Assembly: GCF_018100785.1 (NCBI RefSeq)
Contig: NZ_JAGJEC010000004.1
Location: forward strand, 1 to 64,000
Length of the DNA stretch: 64,000 bases
Source: Maribacter sp. MMG018
GTDB lineage: Bacteria; Bacteroidota; Bacteroidia; Flavobacteriales; Flavobacteriaceae
Direction: 5' to 3'
Shown here: positions 10,191 to 18,261 of the stretch, in pieces
Layout: each line of letters starts with the position of its first letter
How positions within the stretch are numbered: the first letter of the stretch is position 1
Position numbers and translations under genes: made by a program
Notes under the pieces: generated by a model
Seen by the model: the letters and a program-made list of their open reading frames with translations, nothing else
The model's database searches: none
What the model was told of the DNA's origin: nothing

Positions 10191-11525
10191 ATGAAACGTA
10201 TTAAGCACTTCTTACACCTAATACTCACCTTATCCTTTGTTTTTTTATCCGCATCTGAAGTTCATGGCCAGTTTCTGAAAAAATTAGGGAAAGCGGCCGA
10301 AAAGGCCGCGGAAAGAACAGTAGAACGGCGTGTAGAGAAAGAAACCTCCGAAAAGACAGATCAGGCCTTGGACAGTATTTTTGAACCCGGAGCAAAGAGC
10401 GGTAAAAAATCCCCCATCCCTACCGGAGACAAATCGTCACAGACAGGCTCTGGCGACACCAATTCTCCACAAAGTTCCGACGTAGGAACCCCGACAGAAG
10501 CCTCATCCAAAACATTGTCGGTTTACAGTAAGTTCGATTATGTTCCTGGGGACGAACCCTTGTTCTTAGATGATTTTTCAAATGAATTTGTCGGTGATTT
10601 TCCTTCCCGATGGAACACCAACGGAAGTGGCGAACTTGTTACACTAGATGGCGAAGAAAATAAATGGCTAAAAATTCTACCGGGCTTCTCAATGGCCTAC
10701 ATTCCTGATATCAGCCCATTGCCAGATGAATTCACCTTAGAGTTTGATGTAATTGCCTTAGGACTGGACAGCAAAACTTCATCACAATCTTATTTCGGCA
10801 TTGTTATAAGTGACAACAACACTTTTAAACAATCGGCGAACATGGGTATGGTAGAATACTCTTTTTGTCAATTTATAAACCCCGGGGTAATCGTTGAAAA
10901 CAAAATAGCCTCGAAAAGGGTGATCCGAAACGACGTAAAGGCAGATATACGAAACATTGTAAAAGAGAAACACCATGTATCGATAGCTGTAAACAAAGAA
11001 CGTTTTAGATTTTGGATCAACGAGAACAAATATATTGACGTACCACGACTGTTACCGTCAAATACACAAATGCGGGGTATAAAATTTACGCTCCGCGGAA
11101 CCGACACCAACAAAGAATCTATTCTTATAAGTAATGTAAAAGTAGCCAAGGGAGGTGTGGATCTAAGAAGAAAATTATTGGCAGACGGAAAAATATCTAC
11201 CACCGGTATTCTGTTCAACAGTGGATCGGCCCAGATACAACCACAATCTATGGGTATTATCCGACAGATATACCAGGTACTTCAACAAGACAGTACTATA
11301 AATCTAAAGATCGTTGGCCATACCGATGCAGATGGCGATGACCAAAAAAACCTTGAATTATCAAAAAAAAGGGCAGATGCGGTAAAAAACGCCCTTGTAT
11401 CTATCTATAACGTCTCTCAAAGTAGATTGTCTACAGAAGGTATGGGAGAAACAAAACCTGTTGGAGACAATACTACAGCAGACGGTAAAGCATTGAACCG
11501 GCGTGTAGAATTTATTAAACTATAA
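10191..11525 (+). CDS. OmpA-family protein with N-terminal amphipathic helix
   Basis: 444 residues from ATG 10191. The frame is open from 10071, but the promoter motif overlaps that part and only the ATG gives a clean signal peptide (LTLSFVFLSASEVHG). After the signal comes a charged helix rich in Ala, Glu, Lys and Arg (KKLGKAAEKAAERTVERR), then a Ser/Thr/Pro-rich linker, a beta-rich domain resembling a concanavalin/laminin-like sandwich (about 115-325), and a C-terminal OmpA peptidoglycan-binding domain (about 335-444; GHTDADGDDQKNLELSKKRA, then NRRVEFI). The protein probably tethers to the cell wall from the periplasm or outer membrane. First gene of a three-gene operon with the TapB-like protein (11 bases on) and the subtilisin. 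Confidence 0.85.
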   Translation: MKRIKHFLHLILTLSFVFLSASEVHGQFLKKLGKAAEKAAERTVERRVEKETSEKTDQALDSIFEPGAKSGKKSPIPTGDKSSQTGSGDTNSPQSSDVGTPTEASSKTLSVYSKFDYVPGDEPLFLDDFSNEFVGDFPSRWNTNGSGELVTLDGEENKWLKILPGFSMAYIPDISPLPDEFTLEFDVIALGLDSKTSSQSYFGIVISDNNTFKQSANMGMVEYSFCQFINPGVIVENKIASKRVIRNDVKADIRNIVKEKHHVSIAVNKERFRFWINENKYIDVPRLLPSNTQMRGIKFTLRGTDTNKESILISNVKVAKGGVDLRRKLLADGKISTTGILFNSGSAQIQPQSMGIIRQIYQVLQQDSTINLKIVGHTDADGDDQKNLELSKKRADAVKNALVSIYNVSQSRLSTEGMGETKPVGDNTTADGKALNRRVEFIKL

Positions 11526-11536
11526 AAAACGAAATC

Positions 11537-12235
11537 ATGAAAACCACTTTACTAACTGTAGTATTATCTTTTATCATGGCCACCATCACTTTTGGCCAAG
11601 ACAACTGCAGTAAATTCTACCCACTCAAAGAAGGTAGTTCTTTTGAATATACCAACTACAACAAAAAAGGAAAGATAGATGGCTCTGTACATTACACCAT
11701 CTCAGAAGTACGGTCCGAAGGTAATGCCACCGTAGCTACGTTCGACATGAAATACAAGGATAAAAAGGGAAAGGACCTATTTGAATCCAACTATTCCTTT
11801 AGTTGTGAAAACGGTTTGGTCACCATCGATTATGAATCTCTTTTCCCTTCGCAAATGATGCAGCAGTATACCGACATGGGAATGGAGATGGATATCTCGG
11901 GAACCGATATTCAATTGCCCAACAACCTGAGCGTGGGCCAACAATTGGCAGATGCCAATGTTTCAATAGCCATGAGCATGGGAGGTATTAATATGAATAC
12001 CTCGGTAAACCAAACAAATCGAAAAGTAGAGAAAAAAGAAAGTATAACCACCTCTGCGGGCACCTTTGATTGTTATCTACTAACCGAGGACCAAACTACC
12101 GAGGCTATGGGCGCGAATATTGAAACATCTACAAAACTATGGTTAGCAGAGGGCATAGGCATGATAAAGCAAGAGAGCTACAAAAAGAACGGAGCCCTGA
12201 TCAGCCGAATGGAGCTTACCCAATATAGCAAGTAA
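11537..12235 (+). CDS. secreted TapB/DUF3108-like protein
   Basis: 232 residues. Signal peptide about 1-20 (MATITFGQ). The mature part starts with NCSKFYPLKEGSSFEYTNYNKKGK and contains a later TTSAGTFDCYLL and WLAEGIGMIKQESY; this pattern of a two-sheet beta domain with a 'threshold-to-cysteine' hairpin is that of the DUF3108/TapB group. The assignment is by memory of the pattern and not certain. It lies 11 bases after the OmpA gene and 31 bases before the subtilisin, so it is in one operon under the GTTAACC promoter. Role unknown; periplasmic or outer-membrane-associated. Confidence 0.65.
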   Translation: MKTTLLTVVLSFIMATITFGQDNCSKFYPLKEGSSFEYTNYNKKGKIDGSVHYTISEVRSEGNATVATFDMKYKDKKGKDLFESNYSFSCENGLVTIDYESLFPSQMMQQYTDMGMEMDISGTDIQLPNNLSVGQQLADANVSIAMSMGGINMNTSVNQTNRKVEKKESITTSAGTFDCYLLTEDQTTEAMGANIETSTKLWLAEGIGMIKQESYKKNGALISRMELTQYSK

Positions 12236-12266
12236 CCAAAACTAAAAATATTAAACAACCACTACT

Positions 12267-13637
12267 ATGAAATTAAAGACAACCCTGATTATATTGGTAT
12301 GCCTTGGCATTACCTCCTGTTCTAAATGGCATTACGGAGACCACAATGACGACGACCCAAACGACAACGAAGAAAAGTACAATGAAATAATTGTCGACGA
12401 GGGCGCCAGTAGCCAAAAAGATAAGATCGACCTTTCGCCCAACGAGGTCATCGTTACCTATGATGGTGTCGATACGACCCGAAAAACCGAAATACGTGAT
12501 AGCATAACGAGCGAATATCCCGGATTGGAAATCTTGAAATGCGATTGTGGCAGCGATGATATTGAAATGTGGAAGTTCGACCCGGCCACACCAAACGTAG
12601 AGGCGATCATCGAGGGGGTCGTGGACAGATTGCCGCGACGCAACCCTCGGGGAAGAATCGAGGGAGAACAATCGTTTATTGTCTCCTTACCGGATATGCC
12701 CCCCTTTGTCGCCCAAGGTCAAAGCGGTGGCGAACCGGCCTTTATAGCGCCTCGCGATGAAAACAGTGTGAACATTGCCATTTTGGATACCGGGATAGAT
12801 TATTTTCGGCCCGAACTTACCTCATCGGACAGAAATGTTCTTTTCCCAAGTGCCGATTTCACCGATTGTATAAGCACCCAATCGGGATGGAATTTCACCC
12901 AGGGAAATCAAGATATTTTGGACGAAAACGGCCACGGCACTTATGTCACCAAGATCATTACCGATATCCTCGATGCCGAAGAAACTCCGGTAAACTACCA
13001 AATTCTGCCCTTAAAAGTGTTCGATAGCGAAGGCAAGGGCTCATATTGGAACATACTATGTGCCCTGACCTATGTAAAATCGATAAACGAAAACGGAGGG
13101 AATATCCATGTAGTCAACGCCAGTTTTGGTGGTGCCTTGGACCGCACTTATTTCAGTTCTGACAGCAACATATTCGCCCATCTTTTAGGCGAACTAAATG
13201 ACCTTGGGGTTCTGGTGACCACATCGGCAGGCAACGAAGGCAGGGATAACGACAATGGTCCCGAAGGCCACTTTTTATCTTCCTATCGGACCAAAAACAT
13301 GTTGACCGTAGCCGGCTACAATTACATTGAGGGCGACGGAGAGGATCCAAGGTTACACGAAAAATCAAATTTCGGAAACGAAAGCGTACAAGTAGCCATG
13401 GCCTTTAATGGCTATGAAGTTATCCTAGGTTACCCTAGCGGATTGGACGACCTGATTAAGTTAGAGGGCACTTCCTATTCAACGGGAGCCATGACGGCCC
13501 TGGCAGCCATTGTACATCGCGAGACAGGATTGGTATCGGAGGGTTTAAAATCGGCGATATTGTCTTTGCCCATAGTTAGCTACTCTCCCGAACTCGACGG
13601 AAAAATTGAAGGGGGACGTGTAATTCTACGCGAATAG
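12267..13637 (+). CDS. subtilisin-like (S8) serine protease, lipoprotein
   Basis: 456 residues. Lipoprotein signal ending at Cys18 (GITSC), then a very Asp/Asn-rich stretch (DHNDDDPNDNEE) and a probable pro-region to about residue 155. The catalytic triad is complete: Asp174 (AILDTGID), His223 (NGHGTYV), Ser403 (GTSYSTGAM), with oxyanion Asn323 (SAGNEG). It should be an active endopeptidase anchored by lipid at the outer membrane, either facing outward or in the periplasm. Third gene of the ompA operon and followed by a terminator. Codons look richer in G/C at third positions than in the flanking SusC genes. Its substrate is unknown; processing of envelope proteins made by the neighbouring regulon is a reasonable guess. 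Confidence 0.93.
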   Translation: MKLKTTLIILVCLGITSCSKWHYGDHNDDDPNDNEEKYNEIIVDEGASSQKDKIDLSPNEVIVTYDGVDTTRKTEIRDSITSEYPGLEILKCDCGSDDIEMWKFDPATPNVEAIIEGVVDRLPRRNPRGRIEGEQSFIVSLPDMPPFVAQGQSGGEPAFIAPRDENSVNIAILDTGIDYFRPELTSSDRNVLFPSADFTDCISTQSGWNFTQGNQDILDENGHGTYVTKIITDILDAEETPVNYQILPLKVFDSEGKGSYWNILCALTYVKSINENGGNIHVVNASFGGALDRTYFSSDSNIFAHLLGELNDLGVLVTTSAGNEGRDNDNGPEGHFLSSYRTKNMLTVAGYNYIEGDGEDPRLHEKSNFGNESVQVAMAFNGYEVILGYPSGLDDLIKLEGTSYSTGAMTALAAIVHRETGLVSEGLKSAILSLPIVSYSPELDGKIEGGRVILRE

Positions 13638-13647
13638 TTTTGCCCAT

Positions 13648-13702
13648 AAACAGGTTTGAGAGCTCTTGGTTTCTATCAAGGGCTTTCCTGTTTTTAATTT
13701 TT
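13648..13702 (+). terminator. terminator of the ompA-tapB-subtilisin operon
   Basis: Outer stem AAACAGG (13648-13654) with CCTGTTT (13687-13693), inner stem AGCTCTTG with CAAGGGCT (one G-U pair), then a T-rich tail. It lies 11 bases past the protease stop codon. Confidence 0.7.
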
Positions 13703-13785
13703 CGGCATATTATACTCTCTTTTAGCCATTTGTATTTATATACATTGTGCAATTGTTGTACTTTGTAGCATTCATAGGTCAAAAA

Positions 13786-16608
13786 ATGTCAAAGCAACGC
13801 CCTTTCTTTTCGGTTCCCGTTTTTTGGTGCATACCTATTCTCTTTTTTCTATTTCCCATTGTTGGTGTATCGCAACACGACCAACTGCTTCAGATAATTG
13901 AAAGCGGACAGGCCAAGCAGCGTACAGAAAATAGCCTCGATCAATTTTTCAAGGACAACAAGCCCCACTTAAACGACCGGGAACTTGCCGATTGCTACCA
14001 TGATGTGGCGAGCAAATGGTATTATGAAAACTGGTGGAATACCGGCAGCGTTACCGACCTCGAAAAGGCCATTGGCTATACGGAAAGGGCCTTGAACATT
14101 AAAAAGAAGCTCGATAGCCTTCCCCCAGGTTCTTTGGAAAAAACTGCCTACAACCTCGGTGCCTTCCATCATTTGAACGGGGAAGTGTTCAAAGCCGAAA
14201 AAGCATATCTTTTTCTAGTGCAAAACGGTAAAGATGCCGCTAAGATAGAAAATGCCAAGGTTGAACTGGGCAACATCTATCTTGAGATCGGGGACTTTTA
14301 CAAGGCACTGGAACAATTTGATGAAATTATAATTTCCAACAACAGCACTAAAATAACCGAGAATCTCATCGATGCCCATATCATCAAGGCCGAAATTTTC
14401 TCCTTAATGGGCATCGCCCAGTTTTCGCAAGAGATCCGTACCAATCTGTCAAAGGCAGATTCCCTTTTGAAACATTCGGGCATCAGCGAGAGTTACTATA
14501 ATAATAGGATCAACCAAACCGAGGGCAACAGGCTGATTGAAATCGGTGACTATGAAAATGCCATAAAATTTCACAAAAAGGTATTATCGGACTCCCTCAA
14601 CCTCTACCCCAACGAACTCGCCCGGGTATATAACAGCCTTGGTTTTTCCGAAATTAAATTAAAACGATTTGAGTTGGCCGAGAAGTATCTGCAAATTTCC
14701 ATCGACCATGACCCCAACTACTCGCTGCCCTATGAAAATTTGGGAGACCTCTATAGCGCCAAGAAAGATTTTGACAAGGCAATGTACCACTACCAAAAGG
14801 CCATTTACTGGTCGATCAACAAATCGGACCCCGTTGAAGTCACAACCCTACCTTCCCTCAGTGAAATAGAAGTGGCCTCCGAAAAAATATTCTTGCTCAA
14901 CCATTTGGTCACCAAGGCAAATGGTTGGTTGCGATTTTATGAGGAAGAGCCCAAGAAGGCCTATCTTCAATATGCACTTTCCACTTTCCGTCTTTCCGAT
15001 CGCTTGATCGACCTGATCCGAAACGAAAGCACCGAAAACCAGTCCAAATACTTTTGGAGGGAGAAGGGCGCAAACCTCTATTCAAAGGCGGTAGAAGTGT
15101 GTTATTTGCTAAACCTCCCCGAAACGGCCTATTACTTTATGGAGCGGAACAAGGCCCTTTTGCTTTTGGAGGATATCAGTGCGGAACAAGCCAAGGAAAT
15201 CGCCAATTTACCCCAAGACGTATCGGAGCGGGAGTTTCTTTTAAAAAAGGACATTTTACTTCAGGAAAACCAGTACCAGAACCACACCGACCCCACCTTA
15301 AAAGATTCCCTTAAAAAAGTGGTTTACGAGACAAAACAAAGGTATTACTCCTTTATAGACTCCTTGACCGAAGCTTATCCGGAGTATGAAAAGACCAAAA
15401 AACAGATTCAAATTTTACCGTATGAATCCTTTAAGTCGAAATATGTAACGCAAGACCGTGCGGTGTTGCAATACATCCTCAATAAAGACCAAGGTTACGG
15501 TCTTTTCAACAGCAGCGAATCCACCGTATTTTTTAAGTTGGAAAACGCCCCCGAACTCAATAACGAACTCATAGAACTATATACCCAACTGACCGACTTT
15601 GGGGCCTCGCGGTCTAAACTGGAGCAGTTTAACCGCATTTCCAATAAAATTTTTTCGCAACTAATTCCTTCTACCGTTCTTAAAGAACTTCAGAACAAAA
15701 AAGTGACCATCGTCTCCGATTACCTTTTACAGCAAATACCCTTTGAGGCCTTTGTCACCAAAACAAACCCGGCCCGCTATCTCATTGAGGACACCGAAAT
15801 AACCTATGCGTATTCCGTTTCGTATTTAGATGCGAAGCAAAAGATAGGCAACACACCCCGTCGGGGCTTTTTCGGTTTGGCCCCGGTCGAATTTTCGACC
15901 TTGAACCTGCAGCAACTCCATTTTAGCCAACCGGAGGTTGAAGAGGCCGCAATCTATTTTGAAGGGGATACCTACCTCAACGACCTAGCTACCAAAAGCA
16001 ACTTTCTCGAGAACCTTCCGCTTTACAAGATCATTCATTTATCGACCCATGCGGATGTGGGCGATAACGGCAACCCCTGGATTGCCTTCAGTGATGAAAA
16101 AGTTTACCTAAACGAACTTTATGCCGCAAAAACAGAGGCCCAAATGGTAGTTTTAAGTGCCTGTAACACCTCTATTGGGGAGCTAAAAAAAGGCGAAGGT
16201 GCCATGAGTCTGGCTAGGGGCTTTTTTCATGCCGGAGCCAAAAGTGTCATTTCTTCGCTATGGTCGACCAACGATAAGAGCAGCAAGGAAATAATGGCCG
16301 GTTTTTATCAAAATCTTAGTGAAGGACTTAGCCAATCGGAAGCGCTGCGCGAAGCCAAACTGCATTACATAAACACCAACAAGGGCAGTAACTTGGGCCC
16401 GGGCTACTGGGCGGCGCTTATCGTAATCGGAGATGATGCGCCCGTAGTGCAACATACTTACAAATGGCCGCTTTACGGCGCCCTTCTATTTGTATGCCTC
16501 ACTTTCTTGGTTTACTTCTTGATAAAAAAACGTGCAAAAACTAGTTTACTCCAATTCGCCCAAAAGTTCAATCGCCTCCGGTTTTTTGTACCTACCGTCT
16601 TCCACTAG
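13786..16608 (+). CDS. TPR-CHAT protease with C-terminal membrane anchor
   Basis: 940 residues from ATG 13786; the frame opens at GTG 13747, but the ATG start gives the better signal (basic start, then a long hydrophobic run ending VGVSQ). Residues about 80-360 hold tetratricopeptide repeats (GNRLIEIGDYENAIKFHKK; YENLGDLYSAKKDFDKAMYH). The C-terminal CHAT domain (about 590-885) has the caspase-like dyad: His755 (IIHLSTHAD) and Cys793 (VVLSACNTS), plus GAKSVISSLWSTND. A membrane segment covers about 896-915, followed by a basic tail. The predicted layout is periplasmic TPR plus CHAT with a cytoplasmic tail. No GTTAACC site precedes it, so it may be made independently of the regulon. Its 3' end overlaps the convergent TPR/anti-sigma gene by 63 bases. 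Family known; substrate unknown. Confidence 0.9.
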   Translation: MSKQRPFFSVPVFWCIPILFFLFPIVGVSQHDQLLQIIESGQAKQRTENSLDQFFKDNKPHLNDRELADCYHDVASKWYYENWWNTGSVTDLEKAIGYTERALNIKKKLDSLPPGSLEKTAYNLGAFHHLNGEVFKAEKAYLFLVQNGKDAAKIENAKVELGNIYLEIGDFYKALEQFDEIIISNNSTKITENLIDAHIIKAEIFSLMGIAQFSQEIRTNLSKADSLLKHSGISESYYNNRINQTEGNRLIEIGDYENAIKFHKKVLSDSLNLYPNELARVYNSLGFSEIKLKRFELAEKYLQISIDHDPNYSLPYENLGDLYSAKKDFDKAMYHYQKAIYWSINKSDPVEVTTLPSLSEIEVASEKIFLLNHLVTKANGWLRFYEEEPKKAYLQYALSTFRLSDRLIDLIRNESTENQSKYFWREKGANLYSKAVEVCYLLNLPETAYYFMERNKALLLLEDISAEQAKEIANLPQDVSEREFLLKKDILLQENQYQNHTDPTLKDSLKKVVYETKQRYYSFIDSLTEAYPEYEKTKKQIQILPYESFKSKYVTQDRAVLQYILNKDQGYGLFNSSESTVFFKLENAPELNNELIELYTQLTDFGASRSKLEQFNRISNKIFSQLIPSTVLKELQNKKVTIVSDYLLQQIPFEAFVTKTNPARYLIEDTEITYAYSVSYLDAKQKIGNTPRRGFFGLAPVEFSTLNLQQLHFSQPEVEEAAIYFEGDTYLNDLATKSNFLENLPLYKIIHLSTHADVGDNGNPWIAFSDEKVYLNELYAAKTEAQMVVLSACNTSIGELKKGEGAMSLARGFFHAGAKSVISSLWSTNDKSSKEIMAGFYQNLSEGLSQSEALREAKLHYINTNKGSNLGPGYWAALIVIGDDAPVVQHTYKWPLYGALLFVCLTFLVYFLIKKRAKTSLLQFAQKFNRLRFFVPTVFH

Positions 16609-17283
16609 GGCTTCTAAGCTTTCCATTGCTTTTTCTTTTTCCCTTAGTTTTAAATAGGCCAAAGATCGGTACCAAAGGGCCTGTGGCAGAAATTCGCCGT
16701 TAACATCAATTACCTGGTCGAACAAGTCGATTGCCCGCTTGGGCTCGCTTATCTTTAAATACGACTGAGCAAGGTAAAAGTTGACCGTTTCCGTGTTTTG
16801 GGTTTGCTTAAGCTCCGTAAAAAGAGCAATGGCCTCAGAGGTGTTATCGGTTTCATAGGCCATAAAAGCTTTCCGTTCTTGCGAATCACCGGTATCCTCT
16901 CCTCGGGTAATGGCATAGACCGTATTCGGATACTCTTGAAAGTTATCCTCGTACAAATTGCCATAATTTGGACCAGAAAATGTATTGTACCCCAACCAAC
17001 CTAAGCCAATTACCAAAGCAACAGAAGCTGCTATGGCCCATTTACGGATGTCTAGTGTTGTTTTTTGGATAGGCCTTTCTTTTTTGATATCATCTTCAAA
17101 ATCTACCAACCGTGACTTAAGTTCACTATTTTCTTTTTCCCTTATAACCTGTTTAAGGTCATTTTCAAAATTGAACTGTTGTCGAAACTCTTTATCCGTC
17201 TCCAAAAGTTGATCCAAAAGTTTCTGCTCCTCTGGTGTAATACGGTCAGAAAAATAGTTATATAGTAATTGCTCTTTGTCCAT
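16546..17283 (-). CDS. one-pass membrane TPR protein, candidate anti-sigma factor
   Basis: 245 residues. N-terminal cytoplasmic part (1-80) is acidic/basic and helical, with ITPEEQKLLDQLLETDKEFRQ, the pattern seen at the start of Bacteroidetes anti-sigma factors. A membrane helix covers about 82-101 (WAIAASVALVIGLGWLGY). The C-terminal part (about 120-245) holds at least three TPR-like units (FMAYETDNTSEAIALFTELK; VNFYLAQSYLKISEPKRAIDLF; ALWYRSLAYLKLREKEKAMESL) and should be periplasmic. It starts 3 bases after the sigma gene, so the two are cotranscribed, the classic sigma/anti-sigma arrangement. Anti-sigma function is inferred from order and topology; no zinc-binding ZAS motif is visible. 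The 3' end overlaps the CHAT gene. Confidence 0.8.
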   Translation of the reverse strand: MDKEQLLYNYFSDRITPEEQKLLDQLLETDKEFRQQFNFENDLKQVIREKENSELKSRLVDFEDDIKKERPIQKTTLDIRKWAIAASVALVIGLGWLGYNTFSGPNYGNLYEDNFQEYPNTVYAITRGEDTGDSQERKAFMAYETDNTSEAIALFTELKQTQNTETVNFYLAQSYLKISEPKRAIDLFDQVIDVNGEFLPQALWYRSLAYLKLREKEKAMESLEALVEDGRYKKPEAIELLGELE

Positions 17284-17286
17284 AAT

Positions 17287-17856
17287 CTAGTAGGTATTTT
17301 CCTGGATGCGTTCTTTCAGTGTTTTCATACATCTGGATTTAGCGGCTTTCACCACATTTTCACTATTATAATTGCCTTTTTCCATAATCTCTTGAATGGT
17401 ATAACCACGGTAATAAAAGAGTGTCAACAATTCTTGGCATTTAGCTCCTAGACCTTTAAAGTGTTCTTTGAGCAACTTCTGCTCCCTAGTAAGATCTGCA
17501 CTTTCAAGGTCGAGCGTATTTATATGCACATCGGTTTCCCCTACTTTTGAAAGGTCATAACTTCCTGAGACCGATTTTTTGTTCTTCCTCATTCTATCAA
17601 AAATTAAATACTTACCGATAGAGAACAGATAAGTGGAAACACTGCTGGTCAGTTCTTCCAATTTTCCGTTCATTACGTTCTCATAAAAGACGATATAGGC
17701 ATCTTGGTAGATATCTATATTCTCTTCTTCGGTAAGATCATAACGCCTTGCAAAATTCAGAAACTTGGCCCGGTTATCCTCATATACCTTTTTAAGTACT
17801 TTCTCAGAACCCGATCTAAGTTCTTCTAGCGTAATGTCTTTATCTGTCTTTGCCAC
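17287..17856 (-). CDS. ECF-type RNA polymerase sigma factor
   Basis: 189 residues. Region 2 lies at about 25-95 (FARRYDLTEEENIDIYQDAYIVFYENV, then SYLFSIGKYLIFDRMRKNKK, here abbreviated), and region 4 at about 135-183 (CQELLTLFYYRGYTIQEI with a following recognition helix NYNSENVVKAAKSRCMK). There is no region 1 or 3, so it is an ECF (group IV) type. The only plausible start is GTG 17856; an in-frame stop lies 27 bases upstream and no ATG occurs before residue 60. The next gene on the strand is the membrane TPR protein. A GTTAACC-type site ends directly at the start codon, which suggests autoregulation but leaves no room for a normal leader. Proposed to read the GTTAACC-N15-CATwAAA promoters of this region. 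Confidence 0.92.
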   Translation of the reverse strand: MAKTDKDITLEELRSGSEKVLKKVYEDNRAKFLNFARRYDLTEEENIDIYQDAYIVFYENVMNGKLEELTSSVSTYLFSIGKYLIFDRMRKNKKSVSGSYDLSKVGETDVHINTLDLESADLTREQKLLKEHFKGLGAKCQELLTLFYYRGYTIQEIMEKGNYNSENVVKAAKSRCMKTLKERIQENTY

Positions 17857-17885
17857 TTTAATAATCAGGAATTGAAAAGGTTAAC
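17857..17885 (-). promoter_or_regulatory. GTTAACC-N15-TATTAAA at the sigma gene
   Basis: Minus strand: GTTAACC at 17885-17879, 15-base spacer, TATTAAA at 17863-17857. It matches the regional motif in both halves and spacing. It abuts the GTG start codon, so a standard transcription start would fall inside the reading frame; either the site binds a regulator, or the real translation start differs. Confidence 0.5.
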
Positions 17886-18022
17886 ATCATTAACGGCTAA
17901 TTTAACCTTTTTTAGACCTGATGCCCACCAATAAATCGCATAACTCCCTGTTAACGGACTTTTGTAGTATTCCTATTACAAAATTCTAAAAAAAACAGAC
18001 CTATATTTTTTTTAGAATTAAT

Positions 18023-18051
18023 GTTAACCTACCCCTTCTTGCAACATACAT
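18023..18051 (+). promoter_or_regulatory. GTTAACC-N15-CATACAT, candidate ECF-sigma promoter
   Basis: GTTAACC at 18023-18029, exactly 15 bases, then CATACAT at 18045-18051. It lies 27 bases before the small membrane-peptide gene at 18078. Confidence 0.6.
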
Positions 18052-18077
18052 TATAACACGCATAAAAAAACACACCA

Positions 18078-18173
18078 ATGGAAACCTATAAGAAATTAGA
18101 AATGATAAAAAGAATTTTGATCATAGCCCTAGCCATAACAATATGGATATATTTTTTTCTATTACTAGCATAG
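18078..18173 (+). CDS. 31-residue single-pass membrane peptide
   Basis: Too short for usual gene finders. The frame runs from ATG 18078 to TAG 18173: a charged start METYKKLEMIKR, then a continuous hydrophobic helix rich in Ile, Leu and Ala with one Trp and Tyr, ending in FFLLLA. It would be inserted with the N-terminus inside. The evidence that it is real is the GTTAACC-N15-CAT site placed 27 bases upstream and the clear design of charged start plus one membrane helix. I recognise no family. It could be a small regulator of the neighbouring membrane TPR protein or CHAT protease, which is speculation. Confidence 0.45.
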   Translation: METYKKLEMIKRILIIALAITIWIYFFLLLA

Positions 18174-18208
18174 TCTACACCCAATTATCCATTCTTTTTT
18201 GTTCGCTT

Positions 18209-18237
18209 GTTAACCTTTGCACAGGTTCTTCATAAAA
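18209..18237 (+). promoter_or_regulatory. GTTAACC-N15-CATAAAA, candidate ECF-sigma promoter
   Basis: GTTAACC at 18209-18215, exactly 15 bases, then CATAAAA at 18231-18237; the lipoprotein start codon follows at 18262, a suitable distance for a leader of about 20 bases. Confidence 0.7.
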
Positions 18238-18261
18238 GGGTGTATCTATAAAAATTACATT

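Noticed and set aside
13786-17856. Type III-E CRISPR (Craspase) assignment of the TPR-CHAT/sigma group
   Set aside because: No gRAMP effector, no CRISPR repeats, no cas1/cas2 and no Csx30-like gene occur in the window; only the logic is similar.
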